From positions 3,068,501 through 3,132,500 of the forward strand of contig NZ_CP141608.1 of NCBI RefSeq assembly GCF_035581345.1: a stretch of DNA of 64,000 bases, read 5' to 3'. The notes under the pieces are model-generated. The model worked only from the letters and a program-made list of their open reading frames with translations, ran no database searches and was not told where the DNA came from. This stretch comes from Pseudomonas sp. JQ170C. GTDB lineage: Bacteria > Pseudomonadota > Gammaproteobacteria > Pseudomonadales > Pseudomonadaceae. The position numbers and the translations under genes are program-made. Shown in pieces: positions 8,348 through 16,300 of this stretch (position 1 is its first letter; the number at the start of each line of letters is the position of its first letter).

Positions 8348-10222
8348 TTAGAAGCTGTAGCTGTAGCTGGCGGCGTAGAAGTCGCGGTCGTGCAGCGGGT
8401 CGTACTCGGCGCTGTTGTCAAAACTGACGTAGCTGAAATCGAGTTTGTGCTGTTTGTTGTAATCGAAGGTGATACCCAGCGCCGAGGTAACCCGGCCTTC
8501 GTTGAACTGGCCGTCCATCGACACACCGTCGACGTCCTGACCAAGGAAGGTGTACGGCGAGGCCGTTACACCGGTGCCCAGAACGTTGTTGTAATCCAGT
8601 TGGGCGCGCAGGCGATAACCCCAGGCGAAGTCGGTGGTGTAGCCGTCGTCCTTGCAACCCGCCGGGCTTGAGTTGACCAGGCTGGCCACCGGGTTGCTGC
8701 AGGTACTTCCACCGGCAGGAATGGTCGAAGACGAGCCCAGCCCGTAGATGAATCCGCGACCGTAGCGTCGATCGCCCTCACCCTGAGGCGTGCTGTTCCA
8801 CTGAAAACCGACTTCGGCGACCACAGTCAGGTTGTCGGCCTTGAGGACATTGGGGAACACATTCACACCGTTGACCTGAAGCTGCGTCTTCTCGTAGCGG
8901 TCCCAACCGGCGGTAAAAGGTGAGCTTTGCAGTTTTACCTGCTGCAGCAGTTCCCCTGCCGGGCCGACGCCGGCCAATGCACCGTTGAGCAGGTCGGCGC
9001 CGTTGATCTGCGCAGGCTGGTTAGGTGAATAGCTGAGCTCCGAACCAATCGACCAACCGCCCGCCGTGGTGGTAAAGCTCAAGCCGAACAGGCGGATGTT
9101 CTCCGGGTATTCCCAGCTTGGGCCGACAAACTGGCCTGCAGCGTTGCGCCCCACCGGGCCCGGGATGCCGGCGTTGGGGAATTGCGTGAGTGACACCGAG
9201 TCAGCGCTGCGCATGCCCAGGTATGGCGTACGCGAGTGGTAGTTCATGTAGTACAGGCCAAGCTCGCCGTCCACCGCATCGACCGGCAAGCGAAACGCCA
9301 CCCCCCACTGGCCGCTGTCATGGGGATCCTTGCCTTTGACCTCAGGCAGATACGCACCCGCAGCAATCTTGTCCGGCGAGGACGGGCTGGTACCGCCGAG
9401 GAAGGTCCCCAGCTGGCAATCGCCAAAGTCCTGCCCGATCGCACTTTCGGTGACGGACCAATAATGACCACAGCCCTCGATGGCCGTACTTTCATACTTG
9501 AGCTGGTAGAACGCTTCCATCGAAATACCGGCCGGCAGGCCGACGTTCATGTACCCCATCCACACCGGAATCAGCGCTTCCTTGAGCTCGGTGCCTGGCC
9601 GGCGCAGCGCCGGGACGTCCAGCGGGTTTATCTGGTTGATGCCCTGGATAAAGATGCTCTCCCCCCAGTTCACCACCTGGCGCCCGAGGCGCAGCTGCAC
9701 CGGGGTATTGTCGAAGTAGAAGGTGTTGTAGACATAGGCATCGAGCAGGTAGAGACCACTGAACTTTTGCAGGTCGTCGTAACCGTTGTCATTGAGCGGC
9801 TTCTTGCGGTAGCCGTTGGAGGCGCTGCCAAAATTGACGTCTTCATCCATGAGGGCGTAGTCATACCAGCCCTTGACCCGAACCAGGCCGCCCAGGTCGC
9901 CGCTGCGCAGTGACAAGTCCGTCACGAACTTGGCGATACTGGAAAAGCGATCACCTTTGTCATAGTTCAGGTTGCCAGCGTCGACCGAACCGCCGGTGCC
10001 GCCGGACTTGCCGCGCAGTGCACCGTTGGCGCCGCTGAACAGCGCGTTGTCCTGGTCCTCGGCCCGCCATTGGGAACCGACGGACAAGGTGGTGTTCCAC
10101 TCACCTTCTACGCCGTTTTCCAATTGGAACGGCAACGCATTTGCTGATCCGGCCGAGGCAATAGCCACGGCCAGGGCCAGCGGTTTAAAGAGCGCACGGA
10201 TAGTGACGTTATTGTTATGCAT
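8348..10222 (-). CDS. DUF1302-family outer-membrane protein
   Basis: A 624-residue exported protein. The ATG at 10222 is six bases after GGAG and gives a signal peptide (MHNNNVTIRALFKPLALAVA, ending near SANA). The mature part is rich in alternating hydrophobic and polar stretches. The chain ends in AASYSYSF, a C-terminal phenylalanine of the kind recognised by the BAM machinery, so an outer-membrane beta-barrel is likely. The segment LRLGRQVVNWGESIFIQGIN is a DUF1302 hallmark. It is first in the DUF1302 - DUF1329 - Ycf48-like - RND operon, whose promoter carries the 21-bp-spaced AraC-type repeats at 10326-10365. Transport of a hydrophobic substrate across the outer membrane is inferred. Confidence 0.88.
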   Translation of the reverse strand: MHNNNVTIRALFKPLALAVAIASAGSANALPFQLENGVEGEWNTTLSVGSQWRAEDQDNALFSGANGALRGKSGGTGGSVDAGNLNYDKGDRFSSIAKFVTDLSLRSGDLGGLVRVKGWYDYALMDEDVNFGSASNGYRKKPLNDNGYDDLQKFSGLYLLDAYVYNTFYFDNTPVQLRLGRQVVNWGESIFIQGINQINPLDVPALRRPGTELKEALIPVWMGYMNVGLPAGISMEAFYQLKYESTAIEGCGHYWSVTESAIGQDFGDCQLGTFLGGTSPSSPDKIAAGAYLPEVKGKDPHDSGQWGVAFRLPVDAVDGELGLYYMNYHSRTPYLGMRSADSVSLTQFPNAGIPGPVGRNAAGQFVGPSWEYPENIRLFGLSFTTTAGGWSIGSELSYSPNQPAQINGADLLNGALAGVGPAGELLQQVKLQSSPFTAGWDRYEKTQLQVNGVNVFPNVLKADNLTVVAEVGFQWNSTPQGEGDRRYGRGFIYGLGSSSTIPAGGSTCSNPVASLVNSSPAGCKDDGYTTDFAWGYRLRAQLDYNNVLGTGVTASPYTFLGQDVDGVSMDGQFNEGRVTSALGITFDYNKQHKLDFSYVSFDNSAEYDPLHDRDFYAASYSYSF

Positions 10223-10325
10223 GCAGGTCTCCGACATCGCCCTTGCCACGCAGATCCGGGCTTGGTCGGCGGGGTGAGCGTTCTTGTTGGTTTACGCAAG
10301 GATGCCCACAGGCCACTCAAATGCA

Positions 10326-10365
10326 TTTGTCGGTTGATGTCAGCAATTTGTCATATGACGTCAGG
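10326..10365 (-). promoter_or_regulatory. AraC-type direct-repeat operator, DUF1302 promoter
   Basis: Two copies of one 19-base element occur here: TTTGTCGGTTGATGTCAGC at 10326-10344 and TTTGTCATATGACGTCAGG at 10347-10365. Their starts are 21 bp apart. The same element, pair and period occur upstream of the cupin operon (14327-14366) and the sulfatase (16179-16218), always in the same orientation relative to the gene served. The site lies about 105 bp from the DUF1302 start and 134 bp from the divergent AraC-family gene. Confidence 0.75.
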
Positions 10366-10498
10366 CGAAGAATAATTCTGTCGTTGCAGAGGTAAAACTG
10401 GAGAGGATATAACTGCTCGACAGCCAGGGCGTTGCGCCTGAGATTGCGGGCTGAAGCGGTGATGGCCGCGCGGTTGAACCCAAAAGAAGAATAAGACT

Positions 10499-11527
10499 AT
10501 GACTGCCCTGATCAGAGCGACGTCGCTCACCGGATTTCCCGAGCTTGTTCGTGACCTGGGAGGCGATCCCGAAGACTTCCTGCGTCAGATGCAGATTGAA
10601 CCGGCCATGCTCGACAACGGCTCTGCGGTGATTCCCTACCGTGCCTTTATCAACCTGCTCGAGTTATGTGCCGAGCAGTTGCACTGCGTCGATTTCGGCC
10701 TGCGTCTGGCCGAACGCCAGAGCATCATGATCCTGGGGCCATTGGCGGTGGTGGGGCAAAACGCACGGAATGTCGGCGAGGCGCTGACTGAAATCATCCG
10801 CTTCCTCCACACCTATAGCCCCGGTGTGCTGGTGTACCTGGACCGCGAAAGCGACCCCCAGCGGCTGCATCTGATCTACGAACTGCGCCTGCGCCCCGCG
10901 CCACGCCAGGGACAGATCATCGAGCTGTCGCTGGGTGTGATGTTCAAGACCCTGCAGATGCTGTTCGGGCCAGGGTTTCGACCGCATTCGGTGCTGACAC
11001 GGACCGAGGCACGCCTGCCGCAAAGCCGCTACCAACGTTTTTTCGGCGCTCGCACCTACTTCGGCCAGGCCCATAACGCGCTGGTGCTATTGCCCGAGCA
11101 CTTGAGCAAACCGATTGACCAGCACAATCGGCTGTTGCACGACACCATGATGGATTACGTCAGCAGCCTGGGTGCCGCCAACCCGCTGCAAATCCACACC
11201 CAGGTCGAAGACTCCATACGCCGACTGTTGCCGACACAACGCTGCGCGCTGCCGCTGATCGCCGAGCAACTGGGCATGCGTGAACGGTCCCTGCAAAGGC
11301 GCTTGGCCGAGCATGATCAGGTGTTTGAGGAGATGGTGGAGAATGTGCGCCGCGAACTCGCCGACCTGTACCTGGCCGAGGCGCAAATGCCCATGGCGCA
11401 GATTGCCGGCTTGTTGGGCTATGCCGAGCAGAGTTCATTCAATCGCGCCTGCCGACGCTGGTACGGCGCGCCGCCGCGGGAGCGGCGAGCGCAATTACGC
11501 GCTGCCGCGGCGGTGACTCAATCGTAG
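10499..11527 (+). CDS. AraC-family transcriptional regulator
   Basis: A 342-residue protein with the two-domain form common in Pseudomonas catabolic clusters. The N-terminal domain (about residues 20-205) is arabinose-binding-like, as in the OruR/ArgR-like group. The C-terminal double helix-turn-helix spans about 235-335; LIAEQLGMRERSLQRRLAEH is the first helix pair and GYAEQSSFNRACRRWYG the second. It is divergent from the DUF1302 operon. The best candidate target is the 19-base direct repeat found three times nearby, so it probably activates the envelope operon, the cupin-epimerase-dehydrogenase operon and the sulfatase. Its end overlaps the end of the convergent alcohol dehydrogenase gene by 10 bp. 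The inducer is unknown. Confidence 0.9.
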   Translation: MTALIRATSLTGFPELVRDLGGDPEDFLRQMQIEPAMLDNGSAVIPYRAFINLLELCAEQLHCVDFGLRLAERQSIMILGPLAVVGQNARNVGEALTEIIRFLHTYSPGVLVYLDRESDPQRLHLIYELRLRPAPRQGQIIELSLGVMFKTLQMLFGPGFRPHSVLTRTEARLPQSRYQRFFGARTYFGQAHNALVLLPEHLSKPIDQHNRLLHDTMMDYVSSLGAANPLQIHTQVEDSIRRLLPTQRCALPLIAEQLGMRERSLQRRLAEHDQVFEEMVENVRRELADLYLAEAQMPMAQIAGLLGYAEQSSFNRACRRWYGAPPRERRAQLRAAAAVTQS

Positions 11528-12597
11528 GTGATCATGATCTTGGCGTGCTGGTCCGGCTGGGCCAGGGCACCGAAGGCTGCACTGACACCGTCCAGTGTTA
11601 CCCGCTGGGTAATCATCGGCCCACCGTCGAGCGTACCGTCGGCCAGTGCGTGCAGCGTCTGGGCGAACTCCTCACCGGTATAGCCGAAGGAGAAATGCAC
11701 GTTCATTTCCTTGCTGATACCCATCAGCGGTTCGATCCGATCGCTCTCCATGCACACGCCCACCACAATAAGGCGCGAGCGCGGCGGAGCATTCTGTATG
11801 ACCTGCTGGATCATCCCCGGTATGCCGACACACTCGAACACGACGCAAGGTTTTGGCTGCGGCCCCAGCCCCAGCAGCGCCATGGGGCCGTTGATGTCAT
11901 AGCCCGAGGGGGCGGCCACTTGTAGCCACGAGGTGTACGGCGACTGCTCAGCCGGATTGACCACCACATCGGCCCCCATCTTTTCGGCCAGCGCACGGCG
12001 GCCGGCGCTGAAGTCTGCGGCCACAATCGGGCCGATGCCCCGCGACTTCAGAATGGCGATCATGGCCAGCCCAATAGGGCCACAGCCGATCACCACCGGT
12101 ACTTCGCTGCCGTCCAGACGCGCACGGTTCACCGCATGGGCAGCTACCGTCAGCGGTTCGGTGAGCGCGGCGATGTCTGCTGGCAAATCCCCCGGCACGG
12201 GCAGCAGCATCTGCTCGGCCAGCACCATCTGTTCGCCGTAGCCGCCTGGGTAGCGGTTGGAAAAGCCAACGTGATGGAAGTGCTGCGGGGTAATCACGAA
12301 CGGCAACGAGCAGACCCGAGTGCCCACTTTGAGCTGCTTGTCGCTGCCCGGGCCGTGATCAAGAATCTCGGCGCAATACTCATGACCGAACACCACGTCC
12401 TGACGGTCATCGAATGCAATCGGGATATTGCCGCGTTTGAAGTTCGCCAGAACATGCTGGCAGTGGTGAAACATGTGCAGGTCTGAACCGCAAATACCGC
12501 AGGCCAGGGTTTTGACCAGCACTTCGCCCTGCCCCGGCTGCGGGGATGCGATGGAATCGACCTGCAGCTTCTGGTCACGCATGACAACAGCTTTCAT
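11518..12597 (-). CDS. Zinc-dependent alcohol dehydrogenase (MDR family)
   Basis: A 359-residue medium-chain dehydrogenase. Catalytic zinc ligands are visible at Cys36 in CGICGSDLH and His72-Glu73 in VVFGHEYCAEI. The nucleotide-binding glycine motif is VIGCGPIGLAM near residue 170. The structural-zinc Cys cluster usual around residues 95-110 is absent, so only the catalytic site is expected. Family members oxidise secondary or primary alcohols with NAD(P)+ in the cytosol. The ATG has GGAGG upstream. It is the last gene of the cupin - epimerase - dehydrogenase operon and follows the epimerase stop by 52 bp. A hydroxyl-to-ketone step on the substrate of this cluster is a reasonable guess. Confidence 0.88.
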   Translation of the reverse strand: MKAVVMRDQKLQVDSIASPQPGQGEVLVKTLACGICGSDLHMFHHCQHVLANFKRGNIPIAFDDRQDVVFGHEYCAEILDHGPGSDKQLKVGTRVCSLPFVITPQHFHHVGFSNRYPGGYGEQMVLAEQMLLPVPGDLPADIAALTEPLTVAAHAVNRARLDGSEVPVVIGCGPIGLAMIAILKSRGIGPIVAADFSAGRRALAEKMGADVVVNPAEQSPYTSWLQVAAPSGYDINGPMALLGLGPQPKPCVVFECVGIPGMIQQVIQNAPPRSRLIVVGVCMESDRIEPLMGISKEMNVHFSFGYTGEEFAQTLHALADGTLDGGPMITQRVTLDGVSAAFGALAQPDQHAKIMITYD

Positions 12598-12649
12598 GGC
12601 TTGCCTCCGAGTTCAGTAATGCGCCGTCCGCCTGAACGGCACGCAAGGA

Positions 12650-13672
12650 TCAGTTCAATTGGCCGGTTTCACGCAGCCAGGCTTCGGAACGGCGCAGCCC
12701 TTCCTCCAGGGCAACCTTCGGCGCATAGCCGAGCAGGCGCCTGGCCTTGTCAATGGAGATGCCGCCAGTGCGGGAGAACATGTACATCGCGTCCGGGGTG
12801 ACTTCGTTGGCCCGCCCCAAGGTGCGATTGATGTACCAGAGGCCATGGGTCAGAGCGACCGCCAGCGCCAGTGGCAGGCTGCGTGGCGAGCCAGTGCGCC
12901 CGGCCCAGTGCCAGTGATGACTGAAAAACTGCTGGCAACTCACCGACTCGGCCGCGCTGATGTGGAAGATCTGCCCACGGGCCTGATCGAGACCCGCCGC
13001 GAGCATCACGCCATCGAGCAGGTCCTCGATATACACCGGCGTCCAGCGCCCCGAACCACCCGAAGGCAGAATCAATGCCCCGGCCTTGGCCATCTTCAGC
13101 GGTTCACTGAGCCAGGCCCGGGAGCCCGGACCATAGACATCGCCAGGCCGGACGATGGTGCACTCGATCTCGCCCGCCGCATGGGCGGCCAGCACCAGGT
13201 GCTCGCTGGCCCCCTTGGCGACGCCATAGCGGTATTGCTCACCGATGACCACGTCACAGCGCTCATCGGCCTGCTCCGGGTATTGCCAGCCAAGGGCTGC
13301 AATCGACGAGAACTGCACAAAGCGCCTGGCACCGCCAGCAATCGCCACATCCAGGCAGTTACGCACACCGCGCACTGACACCTCGCGGTACAGCTTCCAG
13401 GGCGCCGCCAGCGAAACCACCGCAGCGGTGTTGATGAACAACTCGCAGCCACGGGCGTGTTCGGCCCATTGTTCCGGCCGTACCAGGTCGCCGGCGACGA
13501 CGTTGTTGATGGGGTCGGCATGCAGATCCATACCGCGTACTTCAGCGCCCAGCGCGCGATAGCGCTTGACCAGCGCCTGACCGATGAAGCCACTGGCCCC
13601 GGTAATGAAAACTGAACGTGGCACTTGGGGGGTTTGCCCCTGTGCACCGACCGGCATATTGGAATGGCTCAT
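12650..13672 (-). CDS. NAD-dependent epimerase/dehydratase, 3beta-HSD-like extended SDR
   Basis: A 340-residue extended short-chain dehydrogenase. GASGFIG at residues 25-31 is the cofactor loop. The active site shows Ser122/Ser123 (QFSSIAALG) and Tyr149-x3-Lys153 (YGVAK). RPGDVYGPGSR and the C-terminal ISIDKARRLLGYAPKVALEEG are typical of the sterol 3beta-hydroxysteroid dehydrogenase/isomerase-like branch, though sugar-nucleotide epimerases share most of these. Start: ATG with GGAGAG six bases upstream. A hairpin lies between it and the cupin gene (13702-13721), which may set relative expression. Oxidation of a hydroxyl on a cyclic or sterol-like substrate fits the neighbours but is inference. 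Confidence 0.82.
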   Translation of the reverse strand: MSHSNMPVGAQGQTPQVPRSVFITGASGFIGQALVKRYRALGAEVRGMDLHADPINNVVAGDLVRPEQWAEHARGCELFINTAAVVSLAAPWKLYREVSVRGVRNCLDVAIAGGARRFVQFSSIAALGWQYPEQADERCDVVIGEQYRYGVAKGASEHLVLAAHAAGEIECTIVRPGDVYGPGSRAWLSEPLKMAKAGALILPSGGSGRWTPVYIEDLLDGVMLAAGLDQARGQIFHISAAESVSCQQFFSHHWHWAGRTGSPRSLPLALAVALTHGLWYINRTLGRANEVTPDAMYMFSRTGGISIDKARRLLGYAPKVALEEGLRRSEAWLRETGQLN

Positions 13673-13701
13673 CGAGCACTCTCCAGCAAGTATCGTGAAG
13701 G

Positions 13702-13721
13702 GCGGGCGCCTGGGCGCCCGC
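13702..13721 (-). other. Strong intergenic hairpin between cupin and epimerase genes
   Basis: GCGGGCGCC and GGCGCCCGC are exact inverted repeats separated by two bases, giving about eight stable GC pairs with a small loop. There is no T-run on either side, so it is not a classical terminator. It may be an RNA processing or stabilising element inside the operon. Confidence 0.5.
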
Positions 13722-13730
13722 GCGTGCTGA

Positions 13731-14249
13731 TCAACCGACGGTGTAGCCGGAGTGGCCCGGACGAATGTAGCGGGCCGGCTCCAGACCGCGCTCTTTCACC
13801 AGTCGATCAATGATCTGGATGATGTCGGTGGCATCCATGACGTTCACAAAATTGCCGTCCTGATCGAAGTTGATGTTCGCGCCATAGACCACCATCACCG
13901 TGTCGGTCGGCTCGGTGTTGTCGGCAGGCACACTGAAGGTATGGACCGAGCCGCCTGGCTCATAGAGGTAGCAACCGGCGGTTTGCGGCTGGTCCGGATA
14001 CTCCACGTAGTTCCACTTGCCGGAGAGCGTGAACAGGTGAACAGGGCCGGTGTGGTAGTGGCATGGCAGACGCACGCCGGGCTGGAAGATGACCCGGAGC
14101 GTCCATACGCCAACGTTCGGGTCCAGGTACAAAGGCTGCACATCGACGCCCGGAAAGTGCGGCGCCAGGGCGTCCCGGTAAACCGGCAGTTCGTGGGTAT
14201 TGAGGGTCAGCAGTTCGTGGTGTTCAAAAACCGGGATGGGCATGGGCAT
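13731..14249 (-). CDS. Cupin-fold protein, 2,4'-dihydroxyacetophenone dioxygenase-like
   Basis: A 172-residue single-cupin protein. Metal-binding histidines are visible at His64, His66 and His71 (CHYHTGPVHLFTLSGKW), with His103 in the second motif (GGSVHTF). The usual cupin Glu is replaced by His. Overall layout resembles the small cupin dioxygenases related to 2,4'-dihydroxyacetophenone dioxygenase, which split a C-C bond next to a ketone using Fe(II) and O2. The precise substrate is unknown; a non-dioxygenase cupin remains possible. Start: ATG with GAGGA eight bases upstream. It is first in the operon with the epimerase and alcohol dehydrogenase, and its promoter carries the 21-bp direct repeat at 14327-14366. 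Confidence 0.75.
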   Translation of the reverse strand: MPMPIPVFEHHELLTLNTHELPVYRDALAPHFPGVDVQPLYLDPNVGVWTLRVIFQPGVRLPCHYHTGPVHLFTLSGKWNYVEYPDQPQTAGCYLYEPGGSVHTFSVPADNTEPTDTVMVVYGANINFDQDGNFVNVMDATDIIQIIDRLVKERGLEPARYIRPGHSGYTVG

Positions 14250-14326
14250 GGTTGTCGTCCTCTTACAGGCAGATTGAAATTGTTATGTGCCACCGCCGTC
14301 ATACTGCGGCTCCGCCCTCACAACGA

Positions 14327-14366
14327 ATTGCCATTTCATGCCACCGGTTTGTCATTTGCCGTCACG
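14327..14366 (-). promoter_or_regulatory. AraC-type direct-repeat operator, cupin operon
   Basis: The two copies are ATTGCCATTTCATGCCACC at 14327-14345 and TTTGTCATTTGCCGTCACG at 14348-14366, with starts 21 bp apart. They match the pairs upstream of the DUF1302 and sulfatase genes. The pair ends 78 bp before the cupin start, a suitable place for an activator of that promoter. Confidence 0.75.
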
Positions 14367-14385
14367 CCCATGCGTTCCCCACCAT

Positions 14386-14418
14386 GAAAACGGCCCGCAG
14401 GCAAAGCCGGCGGGCCGT
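14386..14418 (-). terminator. Rho-independent terminator after the sulfatase
   Basis: ACGGCCCGC (14390-14398) and GCGGGCCGT (14410-14418) form a nine-pair stem with an 11-base loop. On the minus strand the stem is followed by TTTT. It sits 35 bp beyond the sulfatase stop and separates that gene from the cupin promoter. Confidence 0.75.
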
Positions 14419-14452
14419 AGTCACGTCCGAGGGTGGGCGGCAAATCTGTTCG

Positions 14453-16006
14453 TCAACGCGCCTGGAAGTGCATGAACTTTTCCATCATTTGATCGACCGT
14501 GAAACTCGCCGGGCGTTGCCGTGGCGAGAACTCCTTGAAGGTTGCCAGGAACTGTTGCACACGGATCATCGCCGGCAGCGCGACCACTGCAACTTTCTTG
14601 TCCCACCAGACGTTGTAACTGTTGGAGTCCGTATCGGCGCGCTCGAACGGATCGCGGCGCAAGTTGAACACCTTGGGCACCCGCAATTGAACGAAAGGGT
14701 CACGCCAGACATCGAAGCGCTTGGCCCGCTGTTCAGCGAATACCACTTTCCAGTCGCCATCGCGCATGCCCAGCAACTGGCCGTCATCGCTGAAATAGTA
14801 GAAGTCGTTACGTGGCCCCTTCTGTGCCTGCCCTTGCAGGTAGGGCAGGAAGTTGTAGCCATCCAGGTGCACTTTGAATTGCTGGCCCCCCACCTGATAA
14901 CCCGCCAGCAAGCGTTCTTTGACATCCGGCACGCCGGCGGCGGCCATCAGCGTCGGCAGCCAGTCCTGGCTGGACATGATTTCGTTTGAGATCCGTTGCG
15001 CCTGGAAGTGCCCCGGCCAGCGCACAATCGCCGGTACGCGGAAGCCGCCTTCCCAGTTCGTGTTCTTCTCACCCCGAAATGGCGTGATCCCGGCATCGGG
15101 CCACTGATTGAAATGCACACCGTTGTCCGTGGTGTAGAGCACGATGGTGTTATCGGCAATGCCCAGGTCGTCGAGCTGCTTGAGCAGTTGCCCGACATGG
15201 CCGTCATGCTCAACCATGCCGTCGTTATAGAACCCCTGCCCCGACTTGCCTGCGGCTTTGTCGCTGATGTGGGTGTAATAGTGCATGCGGCTGGAGTTGA
15301 ACCAGACGAAGAAGGGTTTGTCGGCCTTTGCCGACTTGTCGATGAAGTTCATTGACGCCTGGAGAAACTCTTCGTCGATGGTTTCCATGCGTTTGCTGTT
15401 CAACGCGCCCAGGTCCTCGATCTTGCCATCGGCCCTGCTGTGGATCACCCCGCGTGGACGGATCAGCTTGTCGATGGCCGGATCCCGGGTCCAGTCGGGA
15501 TCTTCCGGCCCTTCTTCCGCGTTGAGGTGGTAAAGGTTGCCGAAAAATTCGTCGAAGCCATGGTTGGTCGGCAGGAACTCGTCACGGTCACCCAGATGGT
15601 TCTTGCCGAATTGCCCGGTTGCGTAACCCAGCGGCTTGAGCAGTTCGGCGAGGGTCGGGTCCTGCTTCTGGATACCCACAGGCGCCCCGGGGACACCGAC
15701 CTTGGTCAGGCCGGTGCGCACCGGATGCTGGCCCGTGATAAACGCAGCACGACCGGCCGTGCAACTCTGCTCACCGTAATAGTCGGTGAATATCGTGCCC
15801 TCCTGGGCCAGGCGATCAATGCTGGGTGTCTGATAACCCATCATTCCAAGGCTGTAGCGACTGATGTTGGTGATGCCGATGTCATCACCAAAAATCACCA
15901 GGATATTGGGTTTGTCTGCCGCCAGGGCCAGAGGGGGTATCGAGATACCAGACATTGCCAGTACGGCCATGCCGCACAAGCGCAGGAGTCGTGCACCGAG
16001 CTTCAT
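14453..16006 (-). CDS. Periplasmic Cys-type sulfatase (arylsulfatase family)
   Basis: A 517-residue alkaline-phosphatase-superfamily sulfatase. I chose the ATG at 16006; the longer frame would need a TTG. It begins with a signal peptide (MKLGARLLRLCGMAVLAMSG, ending near ALAAD). Metal ligands Asp41-Asp42 (IFGDDIG) are present. The formylglycine site is Cys82 in SCTAGRAAF, matching C-x-A-x-R. A second metal motif is TTDNGVHF. It should hydrolyse a sulfate ester in the periplasm; the substrate is unknown, and aryl or steroid sulfates would fit the surroundings. Activity needs a formylglycine-generating enzyme, and none is encoded in this window. The upstream direct repeats at 16179-16218 tie it to the AraC regulon. 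Confidence 0.9.
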   Translation of the reverse strand: MKLGARLLRLCGMAVLAMSGISIPPLALAADKPNILVIFGDDIGITNISRYSLGMMGYQTPSIDRLAQEGTIFTDYYGEQSCTAGRAAFITGQHPVRTGLTKVGVPGAPVGIQKQDPTLAELLKPLGYATGQFGKNHLGDRDEFLPTNHGFDEFFGNLYHLNAEEGPEDPDWTRDPAIDKLIRPRGVIHSRADGKIEDLGALNSKRMETIDEEFLQASMNFIDKSAKADKPFFVWFNSSRMHYYTHISDKAAGKSGQGFYNDGMVEHDGHVGQLLKQLDDLGIADNTIVLYTTDNGVHFNQWPDAGITPFRGEKNTNWEGGFRVPAIVRWPGHFQAQRISNEIMSSQDWLPTLMAAAGVPDVKERLLAGYQVGGQQFKVHLDGYNFLPYLQGQAQKGPRNDFYYFSDDGQLLGMRDGDWKVVFAEQRAKRFDVWRDPFVQLRVPKVFNLRRDPFERADTDSNSYNVWWDKKVAVVALPAMIRVQQFLATFKEFSPRQRPASFTVDQMMEKFMHFQAR

Positions 16007-16178
16007 CGTTCTGCTGTCCTTGTTCGTTGAGCGCAACCGGAGCGTTTCGTCATGACGCGTGAAAGCGTTTGAAGAGGTCGCCGTCGCTCACGGGGTTGCT
16101 CGCCATGACCGCACTGATGCGGGCCGGCGCTTAGTTATTGTTCGGGCTCACAGTTTTGGCGGGGGGGGCGGCGAAATT

Positions 16179-16218
16179 CTTGGCATTTCACGTCACGCCT
16201 TTGGCATTTGATGCCAGC
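16179..16218 (-). promoter_or_regulatory. AraC-type direct-repeat operator, sulfatase
   Basis: The two copies are CTTGGCATTTCACGTCACG at 16179-16197 and TTTGGCATTTGATGCCAGC at 16200-16218, again with starts exactly 21 bp apart and in the same orientation as at the other two promoters. The pair lies 173 bp from the sulfatase start, leaving room for a long leader. Confidence 0.72.
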
Positions 16219-16300
16219 CAAAAATTTGCCTGACGCCCTTGCAGGTATGCCTTTACTTTCGTCGATGCGCGGTGATAACTAAAAAAAGGTTATTCACGGA

